DNA from: Ophiosphaerella korrae
Lineage: Eukaryota; Ascomycota; Dothideomycetes; Pleosporales; Phaeosphaeriaceae
NCBI GenBank assembly: GCA_028456385.1
Contig: JALNQF010000013.1
Coordinates: 248,001-312,000, forward strand
Length of the DNA stretch: 64,000 bases
Direction of reading: 5' to 3'
Below are positions 23,659 to 34,457 of this stretch, piece after piece. The notes beneath the pieces were generated by a model, which was given only the letters and a program-made list of their open reading frames with translations, searched no databases and was not told the origin of the DNA. The stretch's first letter is position 1, and each line of letters starts with the position of its first letter. The position numbers and the translations under genes were made by a program.

Positions 23659-24462
23659 ATGTCTAAACAAGGTACAGTCGTCGAGCAAAAGTTGCTCTTC
23701 CTCCAATCGCGAAAACAACTACTGTCCCGCGGAATCCCACCCTCCGAACGTCTCCGCACCATCGCCTCAGACGGCGGCATAGAACTCAGCGTCCTAAAAG
23801 GCGTGCTGGACAAAGGCATTCCTTACCAATCCCATCATACCAAATATACAATTTAACATGCCCGCGCAGTAAACCGCGAGCTCAAACAACACTCGCGCAA
23901 AGTCTACTCGCGCCAAATGATCGAGCACATCGTCGAGCAAATCGACGCCTTATACTGGTCCTCCAGCACGCGCGCTGACGACATCGACGCCGACACCGAC
24001 ATCACCGACGACGCGCACACCGTATCACACGGGGACGACCTCGCGGTCGACGAACACATCGCCCGATTACCCGCGCAATGGGACACCTCGGCGGATGCCG
24101 CGCCGTCGCCCGGCGTGTCGCAGGACGACTACCTCGATTCGCTCGCGCGGCTACAGGACCTGGCTGCGCGCCGGCAGACGCTGCAGAACAAGTTGAATAC
24201 GTATCGCACGCTGGTGGCGTTGCTGGAGCCGTATCGCGCGCCGAGTGAGAATGTGCAGCCGAATTTGGTGTGGAAGGAGGCGCCGCTTGCGCTTGAGTTG
24301 GCCAAGATGCGCACATTGGCGATTAGGGTTGCGGGTAGGGTTGAGGAACGGTTTGGCGATGTACAGGTTCCCGCTACCGCAGAGGAAGAGGAGGAGGTTG
24401 ATTTAGGGGAGTTGGGAGGTGAGGGGAAGAGGAAAGTGGGTAGGGTGCTTGATTCTTGGTGA
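23659..24462 (+). CDS. Kinetochore Sim4 complex subunit Fta4-like
   Basis: Two exons, 23659-23815 and 23870-24462, give 249 aa. The N-terminus (VVEQKLLFLQSRKQLLSRGI) and the block VNRELKQHSRKVYSRQMIEH match the Fta4 family of the fungal Sim4/COMA inner-kinetochore complex. The middle is acidic and the C-terminal half is a coiled coil (LQDLAARRQTLQNKLNTYRT). The 54-nt intron 23816-23869 starts with GC, not GT (AAAG|GCATTC..GCGCAG). The frame only closes on VNREL with this donor: the codon GTA spans the junction. A TTTAAC sequence could serve as branch site. Function is by family: linking CENP-A chromatin to the outer kinetochore. Confidence 0.8.
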
Positions 24463-25047
24463 GGGGAAAGAACGGGACAATTTCGAAGATTGGATATGGA
24501 GATTTCAAGGATCAAGATGGGGCATGGTACCGCACTTGGATGAGGGTACTGCGAATACCAGTGAGGAGAAGAACTTGATGGCTGCCTTTTTCAAAGGCTG
24601 ATATGCTGAATATCGCCAGCCGTGCTATTCAAAGGGAATCACTGCAAGGCTGTCAGCGGCATCGCGGAAACAAACAATCCCAAGAACCAAGTCAAACTTG
24701 TGCTGAGAAATTTGGCTCATGGAAGATACCTAACGGTCATCCTGATATCACGATTACACGCCTCGGCCCAAGATCAGTAAATGTAGCTCATCAGGCTACG
24801 ATTTTTTTTCTGTTTTCAGGCCAAAAAATTTGCGCTGCAATGATAACGTAGAGGAGTCTTTCTCAGCCTTGTGCCTGCTAGTCCATGTGTTATGGCCATT
24901 TGGTGATTCATTGGCCAAAGGCAGAGTACGGCAATAGATTATGCGTCAGGGGTTGGGAGCATGAATACTTCACTGTAATTGTACACAGTGGTTAATTTGG
25001 TCAAAGTAATAAACACAACCAGTTAAAACCGTTGAAGATGTATTGCT

Positions 25048-26128
25048 GCACTTCACCTTCGGCGTAGAAAGAGTTGTCCTCGGTCTTTCATCAGAGAGAT
25101 ACTGTTTTCGAGCGAGCCAGAGTAAGGACATGGAAGGGTACCATCACTTCAATTTCAGCGTAGAGGAGCGGTCCTCGGTCTCAGATTACTATACATTATT
25201 GGATAGGTAACATGAACCTACCCAGGACCAGTGAACACACCGCCTGTGTCCTTACATGTTTTGCACTGCAACTTTAGCGTAGAAGAGCCGCTCTTAGTCT
25301 TAGATTACTATACATGATTGGACAGTCGAAATGAACCTTACCTAGAACCGGTGAACCCACTGCTTAGAATTCTAAGGCTCTATCCTAATAATAGTACGGA
25401 GGAGCCTTTTGAAAGTTCTTACCTACGCTAAAAAAAAAGCCACAATCTTGGCACACAATGTAGAAGTCTTCTACCTCTTAATTTGCTGAATTTTCAATAG
25501 CTATCTAGCCATTTCTCATCTCTATATAGTGCCTAGTTACGATGTTAATACTCGAGACATAGTTGTTGCCTTTGAATCACGACTTGAGGGCAAGACCGCA
25601 CTATGTGGTCACAATCACTAGACTACCTAACCTACAAATGTGGCTTTTTAGTGTCTTGGCGTGGGCAATGACTTTTACACCGGAGGAACTAGCACATTTG
25701 CACTGCAACTTTAGCGTAGAAGAGCCGTCCTCCTCTTGAACCGGTGAATATATAATCGTCCATACACTACAACTTTAGCGTAGAAGAGCTGTCCTTGGCT
25801 CAGATTACTATGCATTATTGATTAGGCGAAATAAACTCTACCTAGAACCGGTGAACCCACCGCCTGATTTCGCCTATGATTATGCCGGTTGCAAGAGGTG
25901 CATTGCACTGCAACTTTAATGTAGAAGAGCTGTCCTCAGTCTTAAATTACTATACGTTATTGGATAGGTAAAATGAACCCTACCTAGAACCGGTGAACCT
26001 ACCGCTTAGAATCCCAAGGCATTATCCTAATAATGGTAAGTAGGTGAGTACTGGTAGTAGGCCTCATTATACGTTATGAATTGCACGGCAACTTTAGCGC
26101 AGAGCCGTCCTCCCCTTGAACCGGTGAA
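25048..26128 (+). repeat. Array of seven degenerate copies of a short repeat
   Basis: Each copy opens with a box close to CTGCAACTTTAGCGTAGA followed by AGAGCCGTCCTC. Copies start near 25048, 25143, 25262, 25698, 25763, 25903 and 26081, all on the plus strand. Long copies (25143, 25262, 25763, 25903) continue for about 80 bp with TTAGATTACTATACATTATT, then GGTAAAATGAACC, and end in CTAGAACCGGTGAACCCACC. Two of these (25262, 25903) share a further tail, TAGAAT..AAGGC..TATCCTAATAAT. Short copies (25698, 26081) jump from the box straight to TTGAACCGGTGAATAT, so they look like internal deletions. No reading frame is kept. One half-box in the opposite direction lies at 25423-25433. Probably decayed non-autonomous transposon units or a structured non-coding array; the type is not known. 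Confidence 0.85.
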
Positions 26129-26221
26129 TATGTATAGTAGCCAACAGGGATCTAAGGAACTAATACCCGGCCACTAGATAATCAGGGACTTAGAGGGGGT
26201 GGTGTGGGAGCAACGGCCCCA

Positions 26222-26250
26222 GTGTGCTGCAATTTTAGCGTACAAGACCC
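26222..26250 (+). repeat. Isolated repeat box
   Basis: The sequence TGCTGCAATTTTAGCGTACA followed by AGACC is a diverged copy of the box seen in the array, closer to the version in the inverted-repeat element near 32.9 kb. A C/A-rich stretch follows, as it also does near the 32.4 and 32.9 kb boxes. Confidence 0.7.
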
Positions 26251-26581
26251 AACCCTCCCCAAAAACATCACAACATCACACCAAAGCACACAAACTCGCT
26301 AAAACACATTCAATTCATTCGCTCAGCGCGCCTACACACATACACGTCGCCCCCAAACACTCCATCCCACCCCCACACCCAAACCCAAAGCAACCATTCA
26401 TTACAAGCGCCCAACCGAACCTCCTTCGCCGTAAGTACTAGCCTTCAGAACCAGTGATACCATGCTCTTCCCGGGGTATAAGCCCTCGTCCGCCGTGCAA
26501 ATCCGAATGACAAAAGGAAAACAAACGCCACAAATGTGAGGGGGGAAGATGGTGGAGTGCAAGCGTGGAGAGGTTATGTGG

Positions 26582-28819
26582 TTAAGATAGGTTTTGGAGC
26601 TTGGAGCAAGCCCAGCTTTGTTTGTCGTTGGTGGTGCTCGAGAGGCCGGCCTTGGTTTCTAGCTTGCAGCGGACGCGGAGGGCGTTCTTTCTGGCTCGCA
26701 GCATGAGTGTTGATGTGCGGATTGGTGCAGTGACTTTTCGGACGCCTGACCATGCTGCGTCTGGGACTTGCTTGACAGCATCGATTGGAGTGTTGAGTTG
26801 GCGAGGAAATACTCTCTGCGGATTGCGGAGGTAAGATGCGAATTCTTGGCTAAGTTCCTTGTTCCAGAGACGGCTGGTATCGACATGAGGCATGCTCGTA
26901 AGGAGTTCATGTGCCGCCGTGGTTGAGACGTTCAAGAGGTTGCGTTGCGTGTTGATGATGTTCGACCTTGTCCTCTCAAGAAATTGAACAATCACTGTTT
27001 TATTGTGGCCCAGTGCAACTTCAAAGGATTGCTTGAGTAGAGGCTTAGAGTAACTCGCAATGCGGACATTGAATGTTCCGAATGGATGTTCTTGCTCGAG
27101 ATCGACGATATAGATGCCGCTAATAGTCCGGTTGTAACGTATAGGGACTACCTTCGAGTCACGGAAAACTTCAATTTGAAGTTGAGGCTTCTTACGAGAA
27201 TTGAGCAGTTCTTTGTGAGGGATGAGTATGAACTGATGATCGGAGTCTGTTTGGATCTCGAAGGTCACACGCTTCTCTGTCTTCTTCTTTACCTGTTTCG
27301 GAGACTTGACTTGAGGCGGAACAACGGTAAGATCTCGGGGCGTGGGTACGATAGAAGGAGGAGAAGAGATGGAAAGAGCCGATGCAGGCGTCACCGTAGG
27401 TAGGCCAGGAGAAGTGCACAAGTCGTAGAAGGGTGCGGCATGCACTGGCCCAGCCTTAATGCTTGCACCTCTACTAAAAAGTATAGGCAGTGCACCAGGA
27501 TTGTCAAGGTAAAGCTTGACCAATGCAGTCAGTACCATCAAAAGGGTTAGCATCTTTGCTTGAGCAGTCCATGCCGCCCGTAATCGCTTTGTGAATGCCT
27601 TCCACATGCTCCCAGCTGGCACAGTGCGTGAAGTCTTGTCGGCCGATGCCAGCATGTGAGGACTGATCAGTGCCAAATGGCGATTGATCTGAGACGGCTC
27701 TAGGTCATTGAATGTGTAATGGTCAATATGAAGCACCTCTTTCAATACATAGTCGGCGTCGGAATCATCGCGACCTTCCATGCATACACATAAACTTCTT
27801 GAGTCGTATGATGGGGCCCCATGGCCGTATTGCCGGATTGAGGTCATATCTAGGCATGGTACCTTCTCACGAATGAAGACTTCACGAGCTGAAGCGTGCC
27901 CCTGTGCGTCAGCAGACTGGGGAATCGAAGGATGGCAAAATACGACGAGATCAGGTTGAAGACCGCTCAGAGATGTGATCTGTTTGCCGTTGTCGAGTGT
28001 CATGGCAACACGGGCGGGCTCATTCTTCTTAGATAAAGTCTGAATGTTGGTACAGCGATATACGTGCATGACGGGGCCATAGGGTTCTAGTTGGCCTTGC
28101 ACCATGATTGACCTAGAGGTGCTTGGGCAAGCAGTGAGTGCAGCACTGATCTTTGCAGTGATGACATCTTCGACCCATTTCTCGGGCATACCAATGTAGA
28201 GAATCCGGTACGATTCTGGGGTGGGAATCGATTCTTGTGACAAGGCGGCTTTGACGACGAGCCTTACCTGTGAGCAGCCATACTGACCAAACACTGGATA
28301 CAGAACACCCGTCTCGTCTGGGAAGCTTCTGATGACCTTGAAAGCAGGAATTACTCCAGACTCCTCGGCAGGCTGCTCGTTCAGCCCTATCTTGCGGGTG
28401 GCCTCACTGTATGCCGGCGCCTCTGTCAGCGTGCTCTCGCCGGTGCTGTGTATGGAGCGCGAATCGTGCTGCTGGTCTGAAGCATCAGCGTGGAAGGAAG
28501 CGTTGCTGTGGTGCAATTCGTGGTCAGTGCCGTAATCAACATCATCGTCATCGTCGCTGAACTGCGAGGTTTCGCCTGGGGTGGCGTCTTCGGTGGAAGC
28601 CAGCGACTCGGTGTGTGCCTCGTCGTCCGAAGTCTCGAGCAGGCTGTCGCCGAGAAACTCGAAGGTGCTATCGTCCAGAGCGCTGCCAGGCTCTTCTGGC
28701 AGACGCCTCGACGTCGATCTCATGATTAGGGAGTCAAGATCAAGCGGCTCGAGCGAGTGGCTGATCTGGACGGGCGGGTACTCGAGGTCTTGCTCGGAAT
28801 TGATGCTGCTTGAAGGCAT
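26582..28819 (-). CDS. Conserved-looking single-pass membrane protein, function unknown
   Basis: A single long exon, 745 aa; length alone makes it a real gene. I do not recognise the family. The first 160 residues are acidic and Ser-rich with a run of five Asp. Residues about 160-410 look globular with a VIRSFPDETGVLYPVFGQYG block, an RILYIGMPEKWVEDVITAKI block resembling an alpha/beta fold, and QPDLVVFCHPSIPQ, a strand-loop pattern seen in Rossmann-like folds. One membrane helix lies at about 420-440 (KMLTLLMVLTALVKLYL). The C-terminal region has a beta-rich stretch (KKTEKRVTFEIQTDSDHQFI) and a basic tail. No signal peptide, so a nuclear-envelope or ER tail-anchored-like topology is possible; this is inference. 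Confidence 0.75.
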   Translation of the reverse strand: MPSSSINSEQDLEYPPVQISHSLEPLDLDSLIMRSTSRRLPEEPGSALDDSTFEFLGDSLLETSDDEAHTESLASTEDATPGETSQFSDDDDDVDYGTDHELHHSNASFHADASDQQHDSRSIHSTGESTLTEAPAYSEATRKIGLNEQPAEESGVIPAFKVIRSFPDETGVLYPVFGQYGCSQVRLVVKAALSQESIPTPESYRILYIGMPEKWVEDVITAKISAALTACPSTSRSIMVQGQLEPYGPVMHVYRCTNIQTLSKKNEPARVAMTLDNGKQITSLSGLQPDLVVFCHPSIPQSADAQGHASAREVFIREKVPCLDMTSIRQYGHGAPSYDSRSLCVCMEGRDDSDADYVLKEVLHIDHYTFNDLEPSQINRHLALISPHMLASADKTSRTVPAGSMWKAFTKRLRAAWTAQAKMLTLLMVLTALVKLYLDNPGALPILFSRGASIKAGPVHAAPFYDLCTSPGLPTVTPASALSISSPPSIVPTPRDLTVVPPQVKSPKQVKKKTEKRVTFEIQTDSDHQFILIPHKELLNSRKKPQLQIEVFRDSKVVPIRYNRTISGIYIVDLEQEHPFGTFNVRIASYSKPLLKQSFEVALGHNKTVIVQFLERTRSNIINTQRNLLNVSTTAAHELLTSMPHVDTSRLWNKELSQEFASYLRNPQRVFPRQLNTPIDAVKQVPDAAWSGVRKVTAPIRTSTLMLRARKNALRVRCKLETKAGLSSTTNDKQSWACSKLQNLS

Positions 28820-29492
28820 GTTAGTCCAAATCCATGAAATTCAGAATCCGTCAAGAAAGGCAGCGGCGTGCAGTTGAGGGGCAAGAAGAGACCCAAGAGA
28901 GAGAGAGCACGGGCAAGTGGTGCGGGACGTTGCCTAGGCTAGCGCGGCGCGCGTGTTCCAGCAGCCTAAGGGATGATGCAAGCGGGGCAGCACTTGAGTT
29001 AGACACGTACTGTTTGCAACGCCGGGAGGTGAAAGTAGAGCAGATTGCTGCCCAAGAGGATGTTGGTGAAAGAAGTGTTGTGCTGGCCTGCGTTGACGTA
29101 ACAGTGGTGACTTGTCGTGCTCAGTGGAAGGGCGAGCTGCTTATGGTGCTAATGAGGGGCCAATAATGTCCAGATACCCCACCTGTAGCTAGCCTATCCG
29201 ACTGAACACTGATTAGATAGTGCATGGCCAACTGTGAGAGTGATCATCTGAAACGCTACGGTCATGATTCCACGGTAAAATGGCTGCATTATGTCTATGT
29301 GGCGTGGCTGCCTTGGTCTGACTCAAATGCACAAACTATAATTATCCCGCATTATGCACAGTGCAAGTGATTGCACTCACCCCAAACGCCTAGCAAACCC
29401 TACAACACAACCATCCGCACCAGACTGAAGGGTATATATGCTCTGGCACCATGCTCGCTAAGAATTTGTACAGAATTATGCAGAGAAAGCAA
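28820..29492. other. Intergenic region
   Basis: A 0.67 kb space upstream of the unknown membrane-protein gene and downstream of the KTR gene. No supported gene or repeat. Confidence 0.4.
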
Positions 29493-31100
29493 TCATGGTC
29501 TTCGTGGCCCGGGTGACGCCCAGCCGCCGGCTGCCTCGACCCACTGCGCAAGGCAAGACCCGTCCTTGCCTTCAACATCCACAATATCTTGGTCGCATTT
29601 ACATCGACATCCGACGCCATTTTCTCTGACTGGGTCCGGTGTGGCCCAGTATCTGGCTTCTTCGAGGCGTTCCTTTTCGTCCAAGGTTGTCATTTCTAGA
29701 TACGCCTCCCGGGGCAGCTGGCGTGCGGGGGCATTGGCTGGGCAATGCTGGATAGTGGTGTGTCGGTACCCAAAGTCACGGAAGTAGTGGATATCTCCAG
29801 GCCCAAGGAGCGTGCCAGCCGCAAGCGAGTGGATCGGTGCATCTCCCCAACGTTCCGTCCAGAAGCCACCGCTGCGATCCATCATCTCGAAGAAGTCGTT
29901 GTACTCTTTGCTTCGAAACCAGTCGAGCCTAGCAATCTCAAAATTACTCCAGAAGTGACACATGTTGTACGATTCGCCTTCCATATTCTCCGGGTCGATT
30001 TCTGGCAACTCTGCCATAGTCGGCTCCTCGTGTTTCTCTGGTGGTTGAGCCTTCTTAGCCTTCGGACTAGGACTAGGACTAGGACTAGGAAACTCATTCT
30101 CGTCTTTTTCCCCCGGCTTCTCTACAAACATCTCCCATAGACCTCTCGACGTGATATTGTTCATCCTCCTGTAAGCGGATGCATACCGCCAGATGTTCGG
30201 GACCGTCTCTCGCAGTTCCTTGACAGCAATGGTGAAGCCATAGGTCTTGTTGTGACGCTCCATGTGAATGAATGGATCATAGGTGATGTCGCAAAAGTAC
30301 TTGATTTCTGGCTCGAGACGCCAGTACCAGTCGTACTTTCGCAGCAGCTCGTGGTGATAGAACTTTCCAGAGTAGAAGCGACACATATGGTGATAGCTCT
30401 CCATGCCGCCGTACATGATAGCCTCATCGCCTTGCTTTGCAATGGCTTCCTTTGCAACCGCAGGATCTACCCAGTCAGGGAAGCCCCAGTCTTCAGCAGA
30501 TATCTGTCCCCATTCAACCGCTCCGCTCGTATAATTCAACACAGTATCCTTGAAAGTCTGATTGAACTTTCCGTCGTTGAGAAAGACATAGGGGTAGTGA
30601 AACCACTGATTGAAATGCCTTTCGATTGACTTGATCGATTGGATCACACCCTCCAACTCCTTGTTTCTTGCGAGAACCACGAAGGCGGCATTCGCTCGAG
30701 GCGCGTTGACTTGGGGTTCGAGGCATCCTATGGCGAATGGCTTATCATGAAGTTCGCTGATCTTCCTGCGTAGGTATCAGCGTCCATTACTACTTTGACT
30801 GATTTACTCCATGAAATTGTACCGTATGGACGGGGGTGTACCAGCGGGCATTTTCATCAAGCCATCAGGGTCAGGCGTTCGAGCAAAAAGCACCAGAATC
30901 AGAACTATTACAAGGCATGGGAATAAAAGGACGAGGCCAATTGGTATTGAGATGGCCGAGTCCCCGCTCAATCGTACCCGGCGACTGAAGAAACCTTCTT
31001 GTGGGTTAGCTTTTACTGCGTGACGCGGCGCTTTTTCTATTTTCTTTTCGACGCCTTTTGTGGAAGGTAATCTCCTAGTAACATCTTGGGAGTCCGCCAT
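29493..31100 (-). CDS. KTR-family alpha-1,2-mannosyltransferase (GT15)
   Basis: Exons 30823-31100 and 29493-30765 around a 57-nt intron (GTACAA..CGCAG); 516 aa. It is a type II Golgi protein: a cytosolic tail, one membrane helix near residues 52-72 (IPIGLVLLFPCLVIVLILVL) and a lumenal GT15 domain. Diagnostic blocks are AAFVVLARNKEL, the FHYPYVFLNDGKF strand, YWRLEPEIKYFCDI and YNMCHFWSNFEIA, which contain the acidic residues that bind Mn and GDP-mannose in Kre2/Mnt1. The family adds alpha-1,2-mannose to O- and N-linked glycans. A lineage-specific insertion of PS repeats plus a basic/acidic stretch separates two halves of the domain; it is encoded by a hexanucleotide repeat. Closest type is probably Ktr4. 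Confidence 0.93.
30064..30091. repeat. Hexanucleotide microsatellite inside the KTR gene
   Basis: Four to five tandem copies of GGACTA on the plus strand encode a Pro-Ser run in the minus-strand KTR protein. The unit is a multiple of three, so length change would keep the frame. Confidence 0.85.
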
Positions 31101-31741
31101 TGTTGTGGTTTACGCAGGTCAAACAACGCGAGTTTCCAGCCCCAAGTTCTCCCCTTCCAACCTCAGACCAGAAGAGTATGTGCGTGAAACGGCAAAAATA
31201 TGCGCAGCGATCGAGGGCAATGAAGAGTCGCAGACACCGAGGTACCGTCGAAGTAGACTGGGTGGTGGCGATTTGAAACACCCTACGGACGCGATGCCGA
31301 CGTGTTGCTTAGGTCGCCGATGGACTTCACCACGTAACGCCACGGGAGCAGTCCATTTTCTGTCTGCGATGTTGTGTGGTGGTGCTGGGCTTGCCACTAG
31401 TCAATGGTGAAGAAGATTGTTCGTGGATAGACAGGAGGAAATGCGATTGCCAAGAACAACCTCAAAAGGCAGCTACAGCCGGCCGTTGCGCGATGAGTCC
31501 TTCCGGATCACAATCGCACGCATGATGGGGCCTCGACAACAATTGCATCTATCGGTTCATCGATATCCGAGCCGCCGTGGAGAGTGACACCTTGCGTCAT
31601 CAGATTATTGTTGCCAAGGGCACCTGCATCACAGAGCCGCACGATCTCCCGGCAAATCCCCGACCTAGCGTGTGCAACCTTAACGCCCAGTCTACCATCA
31701 CATGTCTGAATACAGAGATTCTTATATTAACGTTCTACAAG
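31101..31741. other. Divergent promoter region, KTR / DUF4604
   Basis: A 0.64 kb space between the divergent starts of the KTR mannosyltransferase and the DUF4604 gene. It should hold both promoters. No gene or repeat is supported. Confidence 0.4.
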
Positions 31742-32261
31742 ATGAGTTTCAAAGCGAAAGATCTCCATTTTGGTAGGTAGCGGCATGTATCCCTAGCCAA
31801 ACATTCACTCACAGCCCTTAGACAATGAACAGCCAACCTTCTTACGTCGACTACGAGGAGAACTCTCAGGTGGAGATTCGGCGCGTCATGAACAACCTAT
31901 AGCAAGAAGCAAGAGAATGAAAAAGGACGATGAAGACGATGCACCAACCTACGTCTTGGAAGACTCGAACCAATCCTTGACCAAAGAAGAGTACGAAGCG
32001 TTCGTGACAGGGAAGAAGCCCGAAGATGAGCAAAGCTCCGAAAGCAAAGATGCAAGCAAAGAAGCTATCAAAGAGTCTGAACCAAAATCAAAAGATAATA
32101 TTGCCGAAGTGGGCTCTAGATCGAAGAAAAGAAAAGTAGCAAAGATTATCAGCGATGAGAAAAAGGAGAGCGAAGAACCCAAGACATCAGAAACTAAAGT
32201 CAATAAGAAACTAAAGAAGAAGGCGAAAGCTGTAAAGCTTACGTTCGGAGACGAAGAGTGA
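31742..32261 (+). CDS. DUF4604-family small nuclear-type protein
   Basis: Exons 31742-31772 and 31822-32261 around a 49-nt intron (GTAGGT..CTTAG), giving 156 aa. The first exon has only ten codons plus one base (MSFKAKDLHF), and the junction gives HFDNEQPTFLRRLRGE, the conserved opening of DUF4604 proteins. The remainder is highly charged: an acidic stretch with YVLEDSNQSLTKEEYEAF, then alternating Lys/Glu/Ser with a basic SRSKKRKVAK nuclear-localisation-like run. It ends in KLTFGDEE, the other conserved block of the family. Function is unknown. Confidence 0.85.
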
Positions 32262-32395
32262 GGAGGTCTTACCGATGCAAACCTAACTTAGCCCTCGTGG
32301 CTCTTCCTTGCTAAAGCTAAAGTGTGAGCCTATAGTATCACCAGTGAATGTGCCAGCAATAGGTCAGGCTCTCAGGGATGTAGGGGCAATACACG

Positions 32396-32426
32396 GCTGT
32401 TCTACGCTAAAGTCGCAGTGCAAAAA
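32396..32426 (-). repeat. Isolated repeat box, reverse orientation
   Basis: On the minus strand it reads CACTGCGACTTTAGCGTAGA followed by ACAGCCGTG. This is nearly identical to the box of the 25-26 kb array. A C/A-rich stretch follows on the plus strand. Confidence 0.75.
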
Positions 32427-32650
32427 CTTGACCGGCAGAACAAAGTCACCGCCTAGACAAACAACGAACCCACCAAGCACCATAAAACCAAGCAAAACAA
32501 AACTTTACCGCAACTTCACAACCATCGAAATTACACTCTCAACACAACAACTTGGCATCATAACTCTCTGTATCATTCACTACCCTACCCACTTAATCCC
32601 CCCACCAAGAGGATATATATGAACATGGTAAAGGTATGGGGTTTTGTTAG

Positions 32651-32960
32651 GGCAGGCTAGAGTTTGGGATTGAGGGTAGAGGGGACTAGTCTTGTACGCC
32701 AAAATTGCGGTGCACAATAACGAGCACGCGAGGTACCGGGAGATAGTCGCCACAGAACCAGACAGACAGACCGACCAACCCAGCCCGTCAAAAGCTTCAG
32801 CCTCCTCAGGGCATCTTGACCTGACACGGCGAAATAGTGCAAAGGCAGATGTTTTGGTAATCTTCGCTTAAAGAATGAGTCAACAATGCACGGAAGCACT
32901 GCAGTTTTAGCGTGCAAGACCAGTCTCCTGCCCTGTCCTCAATCCCAAACCCCAGGCTGC
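32651..32960. mobile_element. Terminal-inverted-repeat element (MITE-like), about 310 bp
   Basis: The ends 32651-32714 and 32897-32960 are imperfect inverted repeats of about 64 bp. Reading inward, both run GGCAGGCTAG / GCAGCCTGGG, then TTTGGGATTGAGG, then GACTAGTCTTG / GACTGGTCTTG, then TACGCCAAAATTGC / CACGCTAAAACTGC, then GGTGCA / AGTGC. The inner part of the arms is the same box found in the 25-26 kb array. The 180-bp interior has no reading frame, so the element would be non-autonomous. A direct target duplication is not certain: TTAG occurs near both outer edges but not at equal distance. Differences between arms are mostly transitions. Confidence 0.7.
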
Positions 32961-33612
32961 TTGTTTAGGTGTCTACGAAAATCTCACCCCTTCATCATAT
33001 TCCTATATATATTGTAGGGGCCTTCAGAGGTAGATAGGTCAGTAGATGGTATGGCGAGTTTCGACGTTAAGTTGTTGTGTAACTGGTTGTAATAAGTCGA
33101 GGCTTTGTTAGCTTCGGACGCTGTGCGATGTTTTGAAGAACCAGCCTCATAGATTCTTATGCTGCAACTGGTCGCACCGCTACAGAACGAGGCTACACCG
33201 ACTAGTACATCAAACACCTCAACCTATCATAACCAGTCACACAACATCACAACCTCCTTCATCACACAAAAACGCACACAGCTAACATCAAAACTCTCCA
33301 TATCATCACTATTACGCACCCAAACTCCACCCCGCCAAAAAAGAATCTACACGAAGAACCACATACCTCCATCCAAGCCCAGGCACGCAAACAAAGCAGC
33401 AACTTGAAGAGGTATCTGAACCCACTCACAAAAAAAAAACCTAAGCTCAAAGACAGAAGAAGAAAAAGTGACACAGCCTAGGACACCGAAAAACATGCAA
33501 GGTGGCGCGGGACGGCGGTATTATGAGGGCCTATTGGAGGAAAGGGGGGGCATTATTGGGAGGTTGGGACGGGGTATATGCAGGAAGGGGGCTCGTGTAG
33601 TCGTGAGAGGGT

Positions 33613-34457
<845 letters not shown>

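Larger units (their letters stand above)
24463..26581. other. Gene-free block of dispersed short repeats
   Basis: A 2.1 kb stretch with no supported coding gene. Its core (25048-26128) is made of repeat copies listed separately. After 26240 the plus strand is strongly C/A-rich up to about 26420, and this asymmetric stretch lies directly beside one more box copy at 26225-26245. Confidence 0.6.
32262..33612. other. Gene-free region with repeat boxes and C/A-rich stretches
   Basis: Holds a reverse box copy near 32396-32425, the inverted-repeat element at 32651-32960, and two strongly C/A-rich stretches (about 32450-32590 and 33225-33410). No coding gene is supported. The 3' half leads into the 3' end of the ARF gene. 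Confidence 0.5.

Noticed and set aside
25048..26128. CRISPR-like array
   Set aside because: Units are unequal (about 50-140 bp), degenerate, irregularly spaced and in a eukaryotic genome, with no uniform spacers or cas genes.
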